From contig NZ_JAQZSJ010000002.1 of assembly GCF_029360585.1 (NCBI RefSeq), forward strand, positions 62,001-126,000: a DNA stretch of 64,000 nucleotides, in the 5' to 3' direction. The notes under the pieces were generated by a model. It did no database searches. It saw nothing but the letters and a program-made list of their open reading frames with translations, and was not told where the DNA came from. Positions 35,665-44,734 of this stretch are shown in pieces. A program made the position numbers and the translations under genes. Source of the DNA: Cohnella caldifontis (lineage in GTDB: Bacteria > Bacillota > Bacilli > Paenibacillales > Paenibacillaceae). Numbering within the stretch: the first letter of the stretch is position 1; each line of letters opens with the position of its first letter.

Positions 35665-36774
35665 ATGCGCATCGCGATCGTCGCGCCGGAACGGAACCCG
35701 GTGCCTCCCGTCCTGGGGGGTTCCGTGGAAATCGCCATATGGGCCGTCGCCAAGGAATTGGCTAAGCGTCATTCGGTGACCGTTTACAGCCGCCGGACGC
35801 GGCGTTACCCGGCCGCTTCCTTCGATTCAGGCGTGGAATTCGTACGGGTTTCGACCGGCAGTCCCCGCACCTATCTCGAGAACGTCATGCGGGAAATGGC
35901 CGGAAATCCGTTCGACGTCGTCCAAATCGACAACCGGCCGAACTTCGTCGCTCCGATCAAAGCGCAACATCCGTTAGCCGTCGTCTCCCTGTTCCTGCAT
36001 TCCCTTACGTACGTCACTCCCCCCTACGGCGGGGATTCCGAAACGCTCGCAGGGATCGACGCCGCGGATCTCGTTCTGGTCAACAGCCATTCGCTTCATT
36101 TCCGGCTGCAGGAACGGTTTCCCTTTGCGTCCGGGAAGATCCGAACGGTGTGGCTCGGCGTGGACACGGACCGTTTTCGCCCCGCCGAGCGAAAAAAAAC
36201 GGGACGGGCCATGACCCTGCTGTTCGCAGGCAGGCTCATCCCCCGCAAAGGACTTCCGGTGCTTCTCAAGGCCGTTAAATTCGCGCGGGCCGAAAGTCCA
36301 AGGCCGCTGCATCTCGTCATCGCCGGAGGCGCTTTGAAGAAAGGCTATTCCAGGAAATTAAGAGGCCTCGCCCGCTCCCTCGGCATCCGGGCGACGTTTT
36401 TGGGTACCGTGCCGCATCGCCGCATCCATCGGATTTACCGGAACGCCGACGTGTTCGTGTGCCCTTCCCAGAAACACGAAGCATTCGGCCTCGTCAACGT
36501 CGAAGCGATGTCCACCGGCCTGCCGGTCATCGCATCCGAGATCGGCGGCATCCGGGAAATCGTAGCGCACGATCGAAGCGGTCTTCTCGTCTCCGACTAC
36601 CGGAGCCCCCGCGCCTTTGCCGAAGCCATTCTCCGGCTGGCCCGGGAGCCCTTGCTGCTGGGAGCCATGAAACAAGAAGCGCGGCTGGATTGCTTAAACC
36701 GTTTCAGTTGGTCCGCCACCGCCGAACGTCTCGACCAAATCTACGCTTCGCCGTTTTCACCGGAAGAAGATTGA
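35665..36774 (+). CDS. GT4-family glycosyltransferase (CotSA-like)
   Basis: This 369-residue GT-B glycosyltransferase has an N-terminal acceptor domain with the PPVLGGSVE loop (about 13-21) and a C-terminal group 1 domain with LLFAGRLIPRKG (about 188-200) and the E-x7-E motif in KHEAFGLVNVEAMSTGLPVIAS (about 272-293). It transfers a sugar from an activated nucleotide donor; donor and acceptor are unknown. The context, directly after a YheC/D coat gene, suggests a CotSA-like spore-surface role. The 3' end overlaps the convergent glycosyltransferase by 71 bp. Confidence 0.87.
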   Translation: MRIAIVAPERNPVPPVLGGSVEIAIWAVAKELAKRHSVTVYSRRTRRYPAASFDSGVEFVRVSTGSPRTYLENVMREMAGNPFDVVQIDNRPNFVAPIKAQHPLAVVSLFLHSLTYVTPPYGGDSETLAGIDAADLVLVNSHSLHFRLQERFPFASGKIRTVWLGVDTDRFRPAERKKTGRAMTLLFAGRLIPRKGLPVLLKAVKFARAESPRPLHLVIAGGALKKGYSRKLRGLARSLGIRATFLGTVPHRRIHRIYRNADVFVCPSQKHEAFGLVNVEAMSTGLPVIASEIGGIREIVAHDRSGLLVSDYRSPRAFAEAILRLAREPLLLGAMKQEARLDCLNRFSWSATAERLDQIYASPFSPEED

Positions 36775-37894
36775 CGGATTCGGCCGAATGCAATACGCGA
36801 TCCGCGATCCGAGCTGCCGCGCTCTCGCGGTGGACGGCTTGCATGGCACGTATCAGCCCCCGGCGGACGTCTTCGCGGCAGACCGCGGCGAGACATCCCT
36901 CAAGCTCGTCCGGATTTCTTGCTTCCAGCAACGCGCCCCGTTCCGAGAGAACGCGGGCGTTTCCTTGTTCTTGGCCCGGCAGCGAACGATATACGATCAT
37001 GGGAAGCCCGAGCGCCATCGCTTCCGTTAACGTAACGGCTCCGGCCTTCGTGATCAGGCAGCTGGCGGCCGCCATCCACTCTTCCATCCTTTCGGCGAAT
37101 CCGATGACGCGAACGCGCGGCTCATCCCGGTAAGCGATTTGCATCCGGCGGAATAACTTTTCGTTTTTCCCGCATATCAAGATCAGATCGAAGGAAGACC
37201 GGCGGAGAACGGTTTCCGTCATCTGCCGCGTTTGCCCCAGCACGCCGTAAGCTCCCGCGGAAATCAGAACGTACTTTTTCTCCGGATCCAACCCTTTCTC
37301 CGCGACCACCCTGGCTTTGTCGATCGATCGTTCGAAAACGGGACGCACCGGGATGCCGCTGACGGCGACGCGCTCGCCGTCCACCCCTGCGGCAACGAGC
37401 GATCGTTTGACCTGTTCGGTCGCGGCGAAATACCCGTCGGTGTCCGGATGCACCCATCGGCTGTGAAGGACGTAATCCGTGACCACGGTATACGAAGGGA
37501 TGCGGGCTCCTTTACGGGCATTCAAGCTTTGTACGGCCAGGTAGGGGAACGTATGGATCAAGGCGTCCGGCTGAAGCCGCTCCACGAGTTCCCGCATCTT
37601 CTTGCGTCCGATCGACAGGAATGCCCGGCTAAGCAACGGATTCGGCTTGACGGGATTCGTCAGGTCGTAGCTGATGCCGTACAGCCATGGGCAATGCGTG
37701 GTGCTGTAAAAATACGCCCAACGGGACAAAGCATTCCAACGGGGGTGCGCTTCCGCGAGCAGGTCTACCATGGCGATCGGCCCGGCGCCCCGCTCGGCCA
37801 GAGCCGCACGGATCGCGTCCGCGACTTGGAAATGTCCGTCCCCGAAGGAAGAATACACGATCAGGATGCGCTGTCCCTTTGTCAAATGCGGCAC
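36704..37894 (-). CDS. MGDG synthase/UgtP-type glycosyltransferase
   Basis: This 396-residue GT28-type transferase has an N-terminal MGDG_synth domain, ILIVYSSFGDGHFQVADAI (about 9-27), and a C-terminal donor-binding domain with LITKAGAVTLTEAMALGLPMIVY (about 290-312). Relatives add glucose or galactose to diacylglycerol to make membrane glycolipids. That substrate is inferred; some Bacillales paralogues act on other lipids. The start is GTG (37894) with a weak GGAAA site, so it is uncertain by a few codons. The last 23 codons are antisense to the convergent CotSA-like gene. Confidence 0.82.
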   Translation of the reverse strand: MPHLTKGQRILIVYSSFGDGHFQVADAIRAALAERGAGPIAMVDLLAEAHPRWNALSRWAYFYSTTHCPWLYGISYDLTNPVKPNPLLSRAFLSIGRKKMRELVERLQPDALIHTFPYLAVQSLNARKGARIPSYTVVTDYVLHSRWVHPDTDGYFAATEQVKRSLVAAGVDGERVAVSGIPVRPVFERSIDKARVVAEKGLDPEKKYVLISAGAYGVLGQTRQMTETVLRRSSFDLILICGKNEKLFRRMQIAYRDEPRVRVIGFAERMEEWMAAASCLITKAGAVTLTEAMALGLPMIVYRSLPGQEQGNARVLSERGALLEARNPDELEGCLAAVCREDVRRGLIRAMQAVHRESAAARIADRVLHSAESVNLLPVKTAKRRFGRDVRRWRTN

Positions 37895-38014
37895 CGGCTT
37901 TCCATTCGGAATGGGATTGCAGTCGGGTCCATTGTATAACGGAAGTATGAAATCGGAATGAAGCCAATGTTCGCACTTGTGTTAAAACACGCCGGCCGAT
38001 GCCCGGCGGACCGT

Positions 38015-38043
38015 TTGTATTCGGAAGCGGCTTGGCCTATAAT
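38015..38043 (+). promoter_or_regulatory. Sigma-A promoter of the phosphoesterase lipoprotein gene
   Basis: TTGTAT (38015-38020), a 17-base spacer and a perfect TATAAT (38038-38043) place transcription near 38050. This supports the downstream ATG at 38084 as the real start. Confidence 0.7.
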
Positions 38044-38083
38044 GAGGGCGCGTTGCATTCCAATCCGAAGGATCGTGGACACC

Positions 38084-38980
38084 ATGAACAAACCGGGATG
38101 GTTCGCGCGTGCTCTTATTTTGTCACTCGCCGGCCTGTCCGCATGCACGCAGATCGAGCCCGGGGCTGCTTCATCCCCGCCGCCGAAAGAGCGAATCGCG
38201 CCCGAACAAACGGCTTACCGTCCGCCCCCCGTGAACAAAATCGTTGTCGTCGTTGAAGAGAACCGCTCGTACGGCGAAATCTCGGGCAATCCCGAAGCGC
38301 CGTACATGAATGATTTGATGCGGGCTGGAGCGAACTTAACGAATCATTTCGCTACCCGGCACCCGAGCCAGCCGAATTACTACGATCTTTTTTCCGGTTC
38401 GAACCAAGGAATCAAGAATGACGCGCCTCCGAAAAAGACGTTCAACACGGCGAATCTCGCCTCCGAATTGATACGCAAAGGTTACACGTTCGGCGGTTAT
38501 TCGGAGAGTTTGCCGAAAACGGGCTTTACGGGACCGTACGATTCGAAATTCAAATACGCAAAAAAACACAATCCGTGGGTCGGCTTCTCGAACGTACCGG
38601 TTTCCGCCAACATGCCCTTCGCGGAATTTCCGAAGGACTACGCCAAGCTTCCGACCGTATCCTTCGTCATCCCCGACTTGGATCACGATATCCATGACGG
38701 CACGATCAAGCAAGCGGACGATTGGCTGAAGCAAAATTTGTCCGGTTACGTAGATTGGGCGATGAAGAACGACAGCTTGCTTATCCTCACCTGGGACGAA
38801 GACGACATGAGCGCCAAAAACCGGATTCCCACCGTGCTGGTCGGACCGATGGTTAAACCCGGGAACGATGAGGAGAAATCCGATCATTACTCCGTGTTGC
38901 GAACGGTCGAAGATTTGTACGGCCTGCCGGCGCTCGGCGCCAGCAAACAGGCCAAGCCGCTGAATGTCTGGAAACATTAA
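38084..38980 (+). CDS. Phosphoesterase-family lipoprotein (acid phosphatase-like)
   Basis: This 298-residue protein has a lipoprotein signal peptide (LAGLSAC, lipidated cysteine near residue 21) and a PF04185 phosphoesterase domain of the acid phosphatase/phospholipase C type. Visible motifs are VVVVEENRSYGEI (about 50-62), HPSQPNYYDLFSGS near 100, and LILTWDEDD near 245, which carry the metal and nucleophile positions of the superfamily. It probably hydrolyses a phosphate ester outside the membrane. A PAP2 phosphatase gene follows by nine bases, so both may serve envelope phosphate-ester turnover. Longer upstream starts precede the promoter and are rejected. Confidence 0.85.
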   Translation: MNKPGWFARALILSLAGLSACTQIEPGAASSPPPKERIAPEQTAYRPPPVNKIVVVVEENRSYGEISGNPEAPYMNDLMRAGANLTNHFATRHPSQPNYYDLFSGSNQGIKNDAPPKKTFNTANLASELIRKGYTFGGYSESLPKTGFTGPYDSKFKYAKKHNPWVGFSNVPVSANMPFAEFPKDYAKLPTVSFVIPDLDHDIHDGTIKQADDWLKQNLSGYVDWAMKNDSLLILTWDEDDMSAKNRIPTVLVGPMVKPGNDEEKSDHYSVLRTVEDLYGLPALGASKQAKPLNVWKH

Positions 38981-38989
38981 TGTGGAATC

Positions 38990-39565
38990 ATGAATGATCG
39001 ACTTTTTGAACTTCTCAACGACATGGCGGGCCGATTCGACTCGGTAGACGATTGGATGGAGTTTTTCGCGCAGGACATGATCTGGTTGATGCTGGGGATC
39101 GTGGTGATCCTATGGTTTACCGGCAAGACGTCCAATCAGAAGCTGGCATTTTTCTCCGGATTGTCGGCCGCCTTATCCCTGTTGCTCGCGAGCTGGCTCG
39201 TATCGCCGATGGCGAACCATCCCCGTCCTTTCGTAGGCCATACCGTTCACCTGCTGATCCGTCACGCCGCGGATCCGTCCTTTCCGAGCGATCATGCGAC
39301 GCTCGCTTTCTCCCTCGCGTTCAGCGTATTATTCGTCAAGAGGCGGCTGGGGACCTTGCTGTTGGCCATGGCTGTTTTGGTCGGGATTTCAAGGATTTAC
39401 GTCGGCGTCCATTATCCGGGCGATATCCTCGGCGCGATGCTCTTGTCCGGAATCATCGCTTTCGCCGTCCGGAAGAACCGCGAGCGGATGGACGGTCTTT
39501 CCATGATCTTCATTCGGCTCTATCGCAAACTGACCGGCAAGCTGAAATTCCTGCCTCATTCCTAA
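38990..39565 (+). CDS. PAP2-family phosphatase (undecaprenyl-diphosphatase-like)
   Basis: This 191-residue membrane phosphatase has about five helices and the three PAP2 motifs: a degenerate first motif ending NHPRPF (about 76-81), PSFPSDHAT (about 100-108), and SRIYVGVHYPGD (about 138-149), whose histidines form the catalytic pair. Length and layout match BcrC/YwoA-type undecaprenyl-diphosphatases, which recycle the cell-wall lipid carrier and confer some bacitracin tolerance. The substrate is inferred. It is co-transcribed with the upstream phosphoesterase lipoprotein. Confidence 0.85.
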   Translation: MNDRLFELLNDMAGRFDSVDDWMEFFAQDMIWLMLGIVVILWFTGKTSNQKLAFFSGLSAALSLLLASWLVSPMANHPRPFVGHTVHLLIRHAADPSFPSDHATLAFSLAFSVLFVKRRLGTLLLAMAVLVGISRIYVGVHYPGDILGAMLLSGIIAFAVRKNRERMDGLSMIFIRLYRKLTGKLKFLPHS

Positions 39566-39624
39566 AACCGTAACGACGGATCCGGCCGATCGGCTTGGCC
39601 CTTGAGGCCGCAAAGGAGTCCCGC

Positions 39625-41088
39625 ATGTCCAAACGTTTCTTCGCCCTTCTGCCCGGTTTAGCCGCGTTCGCCGCGGCCCTGCTGATGATTCCCCGATTTT
39701 CGTACGACGACCCGGACACGTTCTGGCATTACGAGTTGGGCCGGTACATGATCGATCATCGCACGATCCTCCATCACGCCATCCATACGTTCTACGGCGA
39801 CCGCCTTCCTTACATCCCGCACGAATACGCCTTTCAGATCGTGCTCGCGCTGCTGGTCCGTGTTTTCGGCTGGCCGGGCGCCTATCTGCTTACGGCGTCG
39901 TGCCTGCTGCTGACGATCGCCGGCATGGACCGCCTGGCCCGCGTCTCCAGGCGGGAGCTCGGGCTGGACGAACGGCGGGACCCGGTCCTCCTGCTGATCC
40001 TGTTGCCGGCCGCGTGCTGGGTCTATTATTGTTACTTTACGATCCGTCCGCAAATGGTCTCCGCATGGATGATCGTCTGGTTTTTCGTCTATCTCCGCGA
40101 GTTCCGGCACGTGCCCCGCATCCGGTTCGCGGTCCTGACGGGTGCGTTATCGTTAGGCATCGCCAATTTCCATGCCGGCATATGGCCGGTCGCCGCCGTC
40201 TTCACGGTCATGGCGGCGATCGAAGCGCTGCGGGAACGCCAATGGACGAAGCGCCATGCGTGGACCTACGGAGTGATCTTCTTGGCCGGACTGCTGAATC
40301 CCGGCGGGCTGAAAAGCTTGCTGTTCATTTTCGCGGTCACGAAAGGCCGGTTCAATCTGCTCATCAACGAATGGCAGCCGATCGAATTTTCCAAGCCGGA
40401 AAACTTGCCGATTCTGCTCGCGCTGATGTTTTTCGCGGCCATCCTCCCGTTCGCGCTTCGGGGCAAGCTGTTTCGCTACCTGTTCATGCTCGGCATCCTG
40501 TACCTCGGGGTATCCAGCTATAAGCAAAACCTGTTCCTCTGGCTGTTCCTTCCTTATTTCGCCGCCGCTTTGCCGGATTCCGTTCCCATGCTCAATAAGA
40601 ACCGTTTCCGCCTTCCGATCCGTACGCGCTGGCTGTTGCTGCCCGCGGCGGCCGGCCTGGTCATCAACGCGATATCGGTGTTCGCCGTTCCGCCTACCGT
40701 CAACGCGGGAGAATATCCCGTCAAAGAAATGGACTATATCCTTCGGCAGGCGCCGGACGGGGTCCGTCCTCGGGTGATGGCGCCATACGGAGCGTCGGGA
40801 TACGTCATGTACCGCGGCGGAGACGTGCTGTGCGACGGCCGGCAGGATCCGTTCGTCACCGACGAGTCGAAAGGCGCTCTCGGCTGGAACGCGTTTCAGC
40901 GGTCGATGTACGGCTTCGGCGAATATTTGCCCGAGATCGTTGCCTCCGATCATCCGGACTACGTCATCGCCCGCAGCGGCGTGTCGGCCAAATTGCTTCA
41001 GGACTGGACGAGAACGTTCGGCGAACCGGCGTACCGAGGCGACTTCGGCGTCGTCTTCCGAATCGGCAAGCCGACTGGATCGGAATGA
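39625..41088 (+). CDS. Polytopic membrane protein, GT-C-like
   Basis: This 487-residue protein has about ten membrane helices and a C-terminal soluble tail of about 130 residues. An early extracytoplasmic loop carries DDPDTFWHYELG (about 28-39), an acidic motif placed like the catalytic loop of GT-C lipid-linked sugar transferases. The tail contains VMAPYGASGYVMYRGGDVLCDGRQDPF, seen in a family of hypothetical Bacillales membrane proteins. A sugar-transfer role is plausible but not shown. ATG 39625 has AAAGGAG; the frame start at 39595 does not. Confidence 0.7.
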   Translation: MSKRFFALLPGLAAFAAALLMIPRFSYDDPDTFWHYELGRYMIDHRTILHHAIHTFYGDRLPYIPHEYAFQIVLALLVRVFGWPGAYLLTASCLLLTIAGMDRLARVSRRELGLDERRDPVLLLILLPAACWVYYCYFTIRPQMVSAWMIVWFFVYLREFRHVPRIRFAVLTGALSLGIANFHAGIWPVAAVFTVMAAIEALRERQWTKRHAWTYGVIFLAGLLNPGGLKSLLFIFAVTKGRFNLLINEWQPIEFSKPENLPILLALMFFAAILPFALRGKLFRYLFMLGILYLGVSSYKQNLFLWLFLPYFAAALPDSVPMLNKNRFRLPIRTRWLLLPAAAGLVINAISVFAVPPTVNAGEYPVKEMDYILRQAPDGVRPRVMAPYGASGYVMYRGGDVLCDGRQDPFVTDESKGALGWNAFQRSMYGFGEYLPEIVASDHPDYVIARSGVSAKLLQDWTRTFGEPAYRGDFGVVFRIGKPTGSE

Positions 41089-41130
41089 CCCCACATTTTG
41101 GGACTCGCGGACCCCCCTCGCTTTTTAATA

Positions 41131-41155
41131 GAATAGAAGATATGGTCTTCTATTC
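41131..41155. promoter_or_regulatory. Perfect 10-bp inverted repeat at the start of the SLH-GH18 gene
   Basis: GAATAGAAGA-N5-TCTTCTATTC spans the first possible ATG (41142) of the SLH-GH18 gene. It could be an operator or a leader hairpin. If so, the true start may be GTG 41169 or 41178, which fits the signal peptide better. Confidence 0.5.
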
Positions 41156-42809
41156 TTGCATCGAGTGGGTGAATCGTGTGATCCGCAGCATCTCCCTGAT
41201 TTGGACGGCCGCCGCGGCGGTCTTTTTCTCTTTCCTTGGCGCTTCCTTGCCGTTGGCTGTGCCGTCGGCAGCGGCGGCTTCTTCGCTTCCGTTCCAGGAC
41301 ATCGGCGGTTCCTACGCCAAGGACGCGATCGCGAGGCTCTATCAGCTCGATTTGATAGACGGCACCGGCAACGGACGTTTCGAGCCGTACCGGGTGGTTA
41401 CCCGGGCGGAGTTCACCGCGATGGTCGATCGGCTGTTCCGGATCGAACCGGTGGACGGCGCGATCCCCGTCTTCGCGGACGTGCCGCGGCAATCCTGGGC
41501 TTACCGGTGGGTTGAGTCCGCCGCGCAGCTCGGACTCGTGACCGGCGTCTCGGCGGACAAGTTCGGGCCGAACCGGGCCGTTACCCGGCAAGACGCCGCC
41601 GTCATCATTGCCCGTGCGGCGAAGCAGACGGACGTATCGGCGACGACGGCATACTCCCCCGTCTATCTGGACCAAGCCGGAATCGCCGGGTACGCCCTTC
41701 CATCCGTGCTGCGATTAACGAAGCTGGGCCTGATGCAAGGATACGGCGGCTCTTTCCGTCCCGCCGGTCCGATTACCCGGCAGGAAGCGGCCGTCCTGCT
41801 CGACAAGATCGTCCGTGCGAGCGGATGGATGACGCAAATCCAGGCCTCGCCGAAAGCGAAAGTCCAGCTTGGGTGGCAATACGGACTCACGACGGCCCAA
41901 TTCGAGAAAGAAATTTTATCGTCCAACGTGAACACGCTCGCCCCTCGGTGGTTCTACTTGGAAAGTACGGGAATCGAGCTTTCCTCCGGCTACGACGCCG
42001 CATTGACGGAATGGGCGCACCGAAACGGCTATCCGGTATGGGCGATGGTCGGCAACCATTCCGACCAGAGCGTGACGCATGACCAGCTGTCGGACGCGAA
42101 GCTCCGAGCCGCGGTCGTCGCCGAATTGGCGAAAGAAGCGAAAGCGAAAGGACTCGACGGCCTGAACATCGATTTCGAGAACGTGGCGCCGGCCGACCGC
42201 GCGGCGTTCACGGCGTTCATTTCCGAACTGTCTGCCGCGTTGCGCGGGATCCCGGCGACGCTCTCGGTGAACCTTTCCCCGGACATGGGAACCGATTGGA
42301 CGGCCGCCTACGATTACGCCGCATTGGGGCGAGACGCAGACTATATCGTATTGATGGGCTATGATGAGCACTGGAGCAACGATCCGGTGCCCGGCTCCGT
42401 CTCGTCCTTGCCTTGGTTGTCAGAAGGCTTGCAGACGTTGCTGCGGAAAGTGCCGGCGAATAAGGCCATCCTCGCGATGCCCTTCTACACCCGGGACTGG
42501 ACGGTAAACGGCGGCGCGGCCGTTTCCTCGGAGGAATGGAGCCTGCCTTGGCAGAACGATTTCGTCGCGCAGCGTTCCCTTCCCACGCTCTGGAACGCGG
42601 AATCGGGCCAATATACGGCATCCTATTGGAACCAAGGGAAGCTCCACGAGATCTGGCTGGAGGACGGCCGCTCGTTGTCCGAGAAAATGAAACTGGGCGA
42701 AGCTTCCTCCATCGCGGGGTACGCATACTGGTACATGGGCGGCGAAAGCCCGGACGTATGGGTCAGCCTGCGCAACGCAATGAGATACGCGTCGTACCGG
42801 TTCAACTGA
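41142..42809 (+). CDS. SLH-domain surface protein with GH18 hydrolase domain
   Basis: About 555 residues: a signal peptide ending near PSAAAASS, three S-layer homology repeats (FQDIGGSYAKDAI..., VFADVPRQSWAYRW..., YLDQAGIAGYALPSV...; about 45-230) and a glycoside hydrolase 18 domain (about 245-550) with the DGLNIDFE catalytic motif. SLH repeats bind pyruvylated secondary cell-wall polymer. GH18 members of this type act on N-acetylglucosamine polymers such as peptidoglycan, cortex or chitin. The ATG at 41142 lies inside an inverted repeat and has no good ribosome binding site, so the start is uncertain. No terminator is seen before the convergent gene 16 bases on. Confidence 0.87.
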   Translation: MVFYSCIEWVNRVIRSISLIWTAAAAVFFSFLGASLPLAVPSAAAASSLPFQDIGGSYAKDAIARLYQLDLIDGTGNGRFEPYRVVTRAEFTAMVDRLFRIEPVDGAIPVFADVPRQSWAYRWVESAAQLGLVTGVSADKFGPNRAVTRQDAAVIIARAAKQTDVSATTAYSPVYLDQAGIAGYALPSVLRLTKLGLMQGYGGSFRPAGPITRQEAAVLLDKIVRASGWMTQIQASPKAKVQLGWQYGLTTAQFEKEILSSNVNTLAPRWFYLESTGIELSSGYDAALTEWAHRNGYPVWAMVGNHSDQSVTHDQLSDAKLRAAVVAELAKEAKAKGLDGLNIDFENVAPADRAAFTAFISELSAALRGIPATLSVNLSPDMGTDWTAAYDYAALGRDADYIVLMGYDEHWSNDPVPGSVSSLPWLSEGLQTLLRKVPANKAILAMPFYTRDWTVNGGAAVSSEEWSLPWQNDFVAQRSLPTLWNAESGQYTASYWNQGKLHEIWLEDGRSLSEKMKLGEASSIAGYAYWYMGGESPDVWVSLRNAMRYASYRFN

Positions 42810-42825
42810 ACTCCCGTTCCCGCGG

Positions 42826-44652
42826 CTACTTTTTCAAATGGTACGGCACGGTCGTCACGACGACGTCCTGCCGGTACAGCAGGCGCGTCCGCAGCAACAA
42901 ACTCGTCTGGTTGTGGAGGAAGTGGTGCCAGCCCTTCCTCGGAAAGAATTGCGGGATCACCACCGTCACCGTATAATTCGATTCTTCCGCTTTGCGGCTG
43001 ACCGTGTCGATGAATTTGCTCAGCGGCTGGAGGATGCTTCGATAAGGCGAGTAAAGCGTCACCAGCCGGATCTCCGGCATCCATTCCCGCCATTTCCGCT
43101 CAAAACGCTCCTCCTCCCCCCGCTCGAACGGAACGTGCACCGCGATAATTTGATCCGCGTGCAGCGTTCTCGCGTAATTGACGGAGTTCTCCACGACGCG
43201 GGTGATGCCTCCCACCGGGAGGATGACGACGTTCCCTTCGATCCGCAGCGCCGGTTCGCCGGGGACGACCCTGAGCTGCTCCCCTACGGCGTTATAGTGC
43301 TTTCGGATGCGGTGAAACCCGTAAATGAGCAGCGGCAGAAACACGAGTACGGGCCATACCCGTCCGAATTTCGTGACGAAGAAAATGCCGGTCACCGTCA
43401 AGCAAATGAACGCCCCGACCGCGTTAACCGCCAGCTTTCCCTGCCAGCCCCTCGGTTTTTCCCGGATCCATTTGACGATCATCCCCGTCTGGGACAACGT
43501 GAACGGGATGAATACCCCGACCGCGTACAGCGGGATCAAATGCTCCGTTTGCCCTTGGAACGCGATAATCAAGAGGATCGAGAGCAAGCCGAGAAACAGG
43601 ATGCCGTTGGAATACCCGAGCCGGTCTCCCCGGACGGTGAACATGCGGGGAATGAACCGGTCGTTGGCCAGATTCACCGCCAGCAACGGAAAGGCGGAAT
43701 ATCCGGTGTTCGCGGCGAGAATCAGGATGAGCGCGGTCGTTGCTTGGATAAAGTAATACATCCAGCCCCTTCCGAAGGTCGTTTCCGCGAGTTGCGACAG
43801 CACCGTGACCTCCGGATCGGGCACGACCCCGAAATCGTAAACGAAATAGACGATGCCCGCGAACAAGACGGCCAGCAGGAGTCCCATCGCCAGCAGCGTT
43901 TTCGCCGCATTGTTCGTAGCGGGGGCCTTGAAGTTGGGAATGGCGTTCGAGATGGCTTCCACGCCGGTTAAGGCGGAACTGCCGGAAGCGAACGCGCGGA
44001 GGAGCAGGAACAGGCCGACGCCGGCAACCGGCGTGCCGATCGGCGTTTGAGGCTCGGGCAGCGCAACTCCGGAGAATTCGCGGACGAGGCCCGCGACGAT
44101 GAGGACGAAAAGCGCGGCAACGAACAAATACACGGGGTAAGCCAGGATCGAAGCGGACTCCGTCACCCCTCTTAAGTTCAGAACGGTAATGAAAACGACG
44201 AAGGCGACGGCGATGGGAACGGAATACGCATGCAAGACGGGAAACGCCGACGTAACGGCGTCCGTTCCCGCCGATACGCTGACGGCAACCGTCAGAATAT
44301 AGTCCACGAGCAGCGAGCCCCCGGCCACCAGGCCGGGGTACAACCCCAAGTTTTCTTTGGAAACGACGTAGGCGCCCCCGCCGTGCGGGTACGCGAAAAT
44401 GATTTGCCGATAGGACAGGATCAAGGCGGTCAACAGGACGAGTACCCCGACCCCGATCGGGACGGAAAACCAGAAAGCCGCCGGACCGACTGCCGCGAAG
44501 GTCAGCAGGATCTGTTCGGGACCGTACGCGACGGAGGACAAGGCGTCCGACGACAGGATGGCCAGCGCTTTCGTCTTGATCAGCTTCTGCTCCCCTAATT
44601 CGGCCGACTTCAGCGGACGGCCGATCAGCCATCTTTTCAGGGACCAACCCAA
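42826..44652 (-). CDS. kimA: KimA-type potassium transporter, second paralogue
   Basis: This 608-residue APC-superfamily transporter is closely similar to B. subtilis KimA (YdaO) as I remember it: LSSDALSSVAYGPEQIL in TM1, SYRQIIFAYPHGGGAYVV, GVEAISNAIPNFK, VRGDRLGYSNGI, about 12 membrane helices, and a cytosolic C-terminal domain (about 455-608) that in KimA binds c-di-AMP, which inhibits uptake. It imports K+ with high affinity. The start is TTG 44652, aligned with the KimA N-terminus; its ribosome binding site (GGTGG) can pair with ACCACC upstream. It lies 82 bases after the first paralogue, with no terminator between them. Confidence 0.88.
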   Translation of the reverse strand: MGWSLKRWLIGRPLKSAELGEQKLIKTKALAILSSDALSSVAYGPEQILLTFAAVGPAAFWFSVPIGVGVLVLLTALILSYRQIIFAYPHGGGAYVVSKENLGLYPGLVAGGSLLVDYILTVAVSVSAGTDAVTSAFPVLHAYSVPIAVAFVVFITVLNLRGVTESASILAYPVYLFVAALFVLIVAGLVREFSGVALPEPQTPIGTPVAGVGLFLLLRAFASGSSALTGVEAISNAIPNFKAPATNNAAKTLLAMGLLLAVLFAGIVYFVYDFGVVPDPEVTVLSQLAETTFGRGWMYYFIQATTALILILAANTGYSAFPLLAVNLANDRFIPRMFTVRGDRLGYSNGILFLGLLSILLIIAFQGQTEHLIPLYAVGVFIPFTLSQTGMIVKWIREKPRGWQGKLAVNAVGAFICLTVTGIFFVTKFGRVWPVLVFLPLLIYGFHRIRKHYNAVGEQLRVVPGEPALRIEGNVVILPVGGITRVVENSVNYARTLHADQIIAVHVPFERGEEERFERKWREWMPEIRLVTLYSPYRSILQPLSKFIDTVSRKAEESNYTVTVVIPQFFPRKGWHHFLHNQTSLLLRTRLLYRQDVVVTTVPYHLKK

Positions 44653-44734
44653 TACCGCTCACCACCGCAACGGAATTTCCCGCTCATGGTGGTAAGTTCC
44701 CCCGCTCCCGGGACGTTTAACCGCAAGCGGAGTT

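Noticed and set aside
40830..41141. N-terminal extension of the SLH-GH18 protein
   Set aside because: The extension is Arg-rich, overlaps the upstream membrane-protein gene, and would bury the signal peptide.
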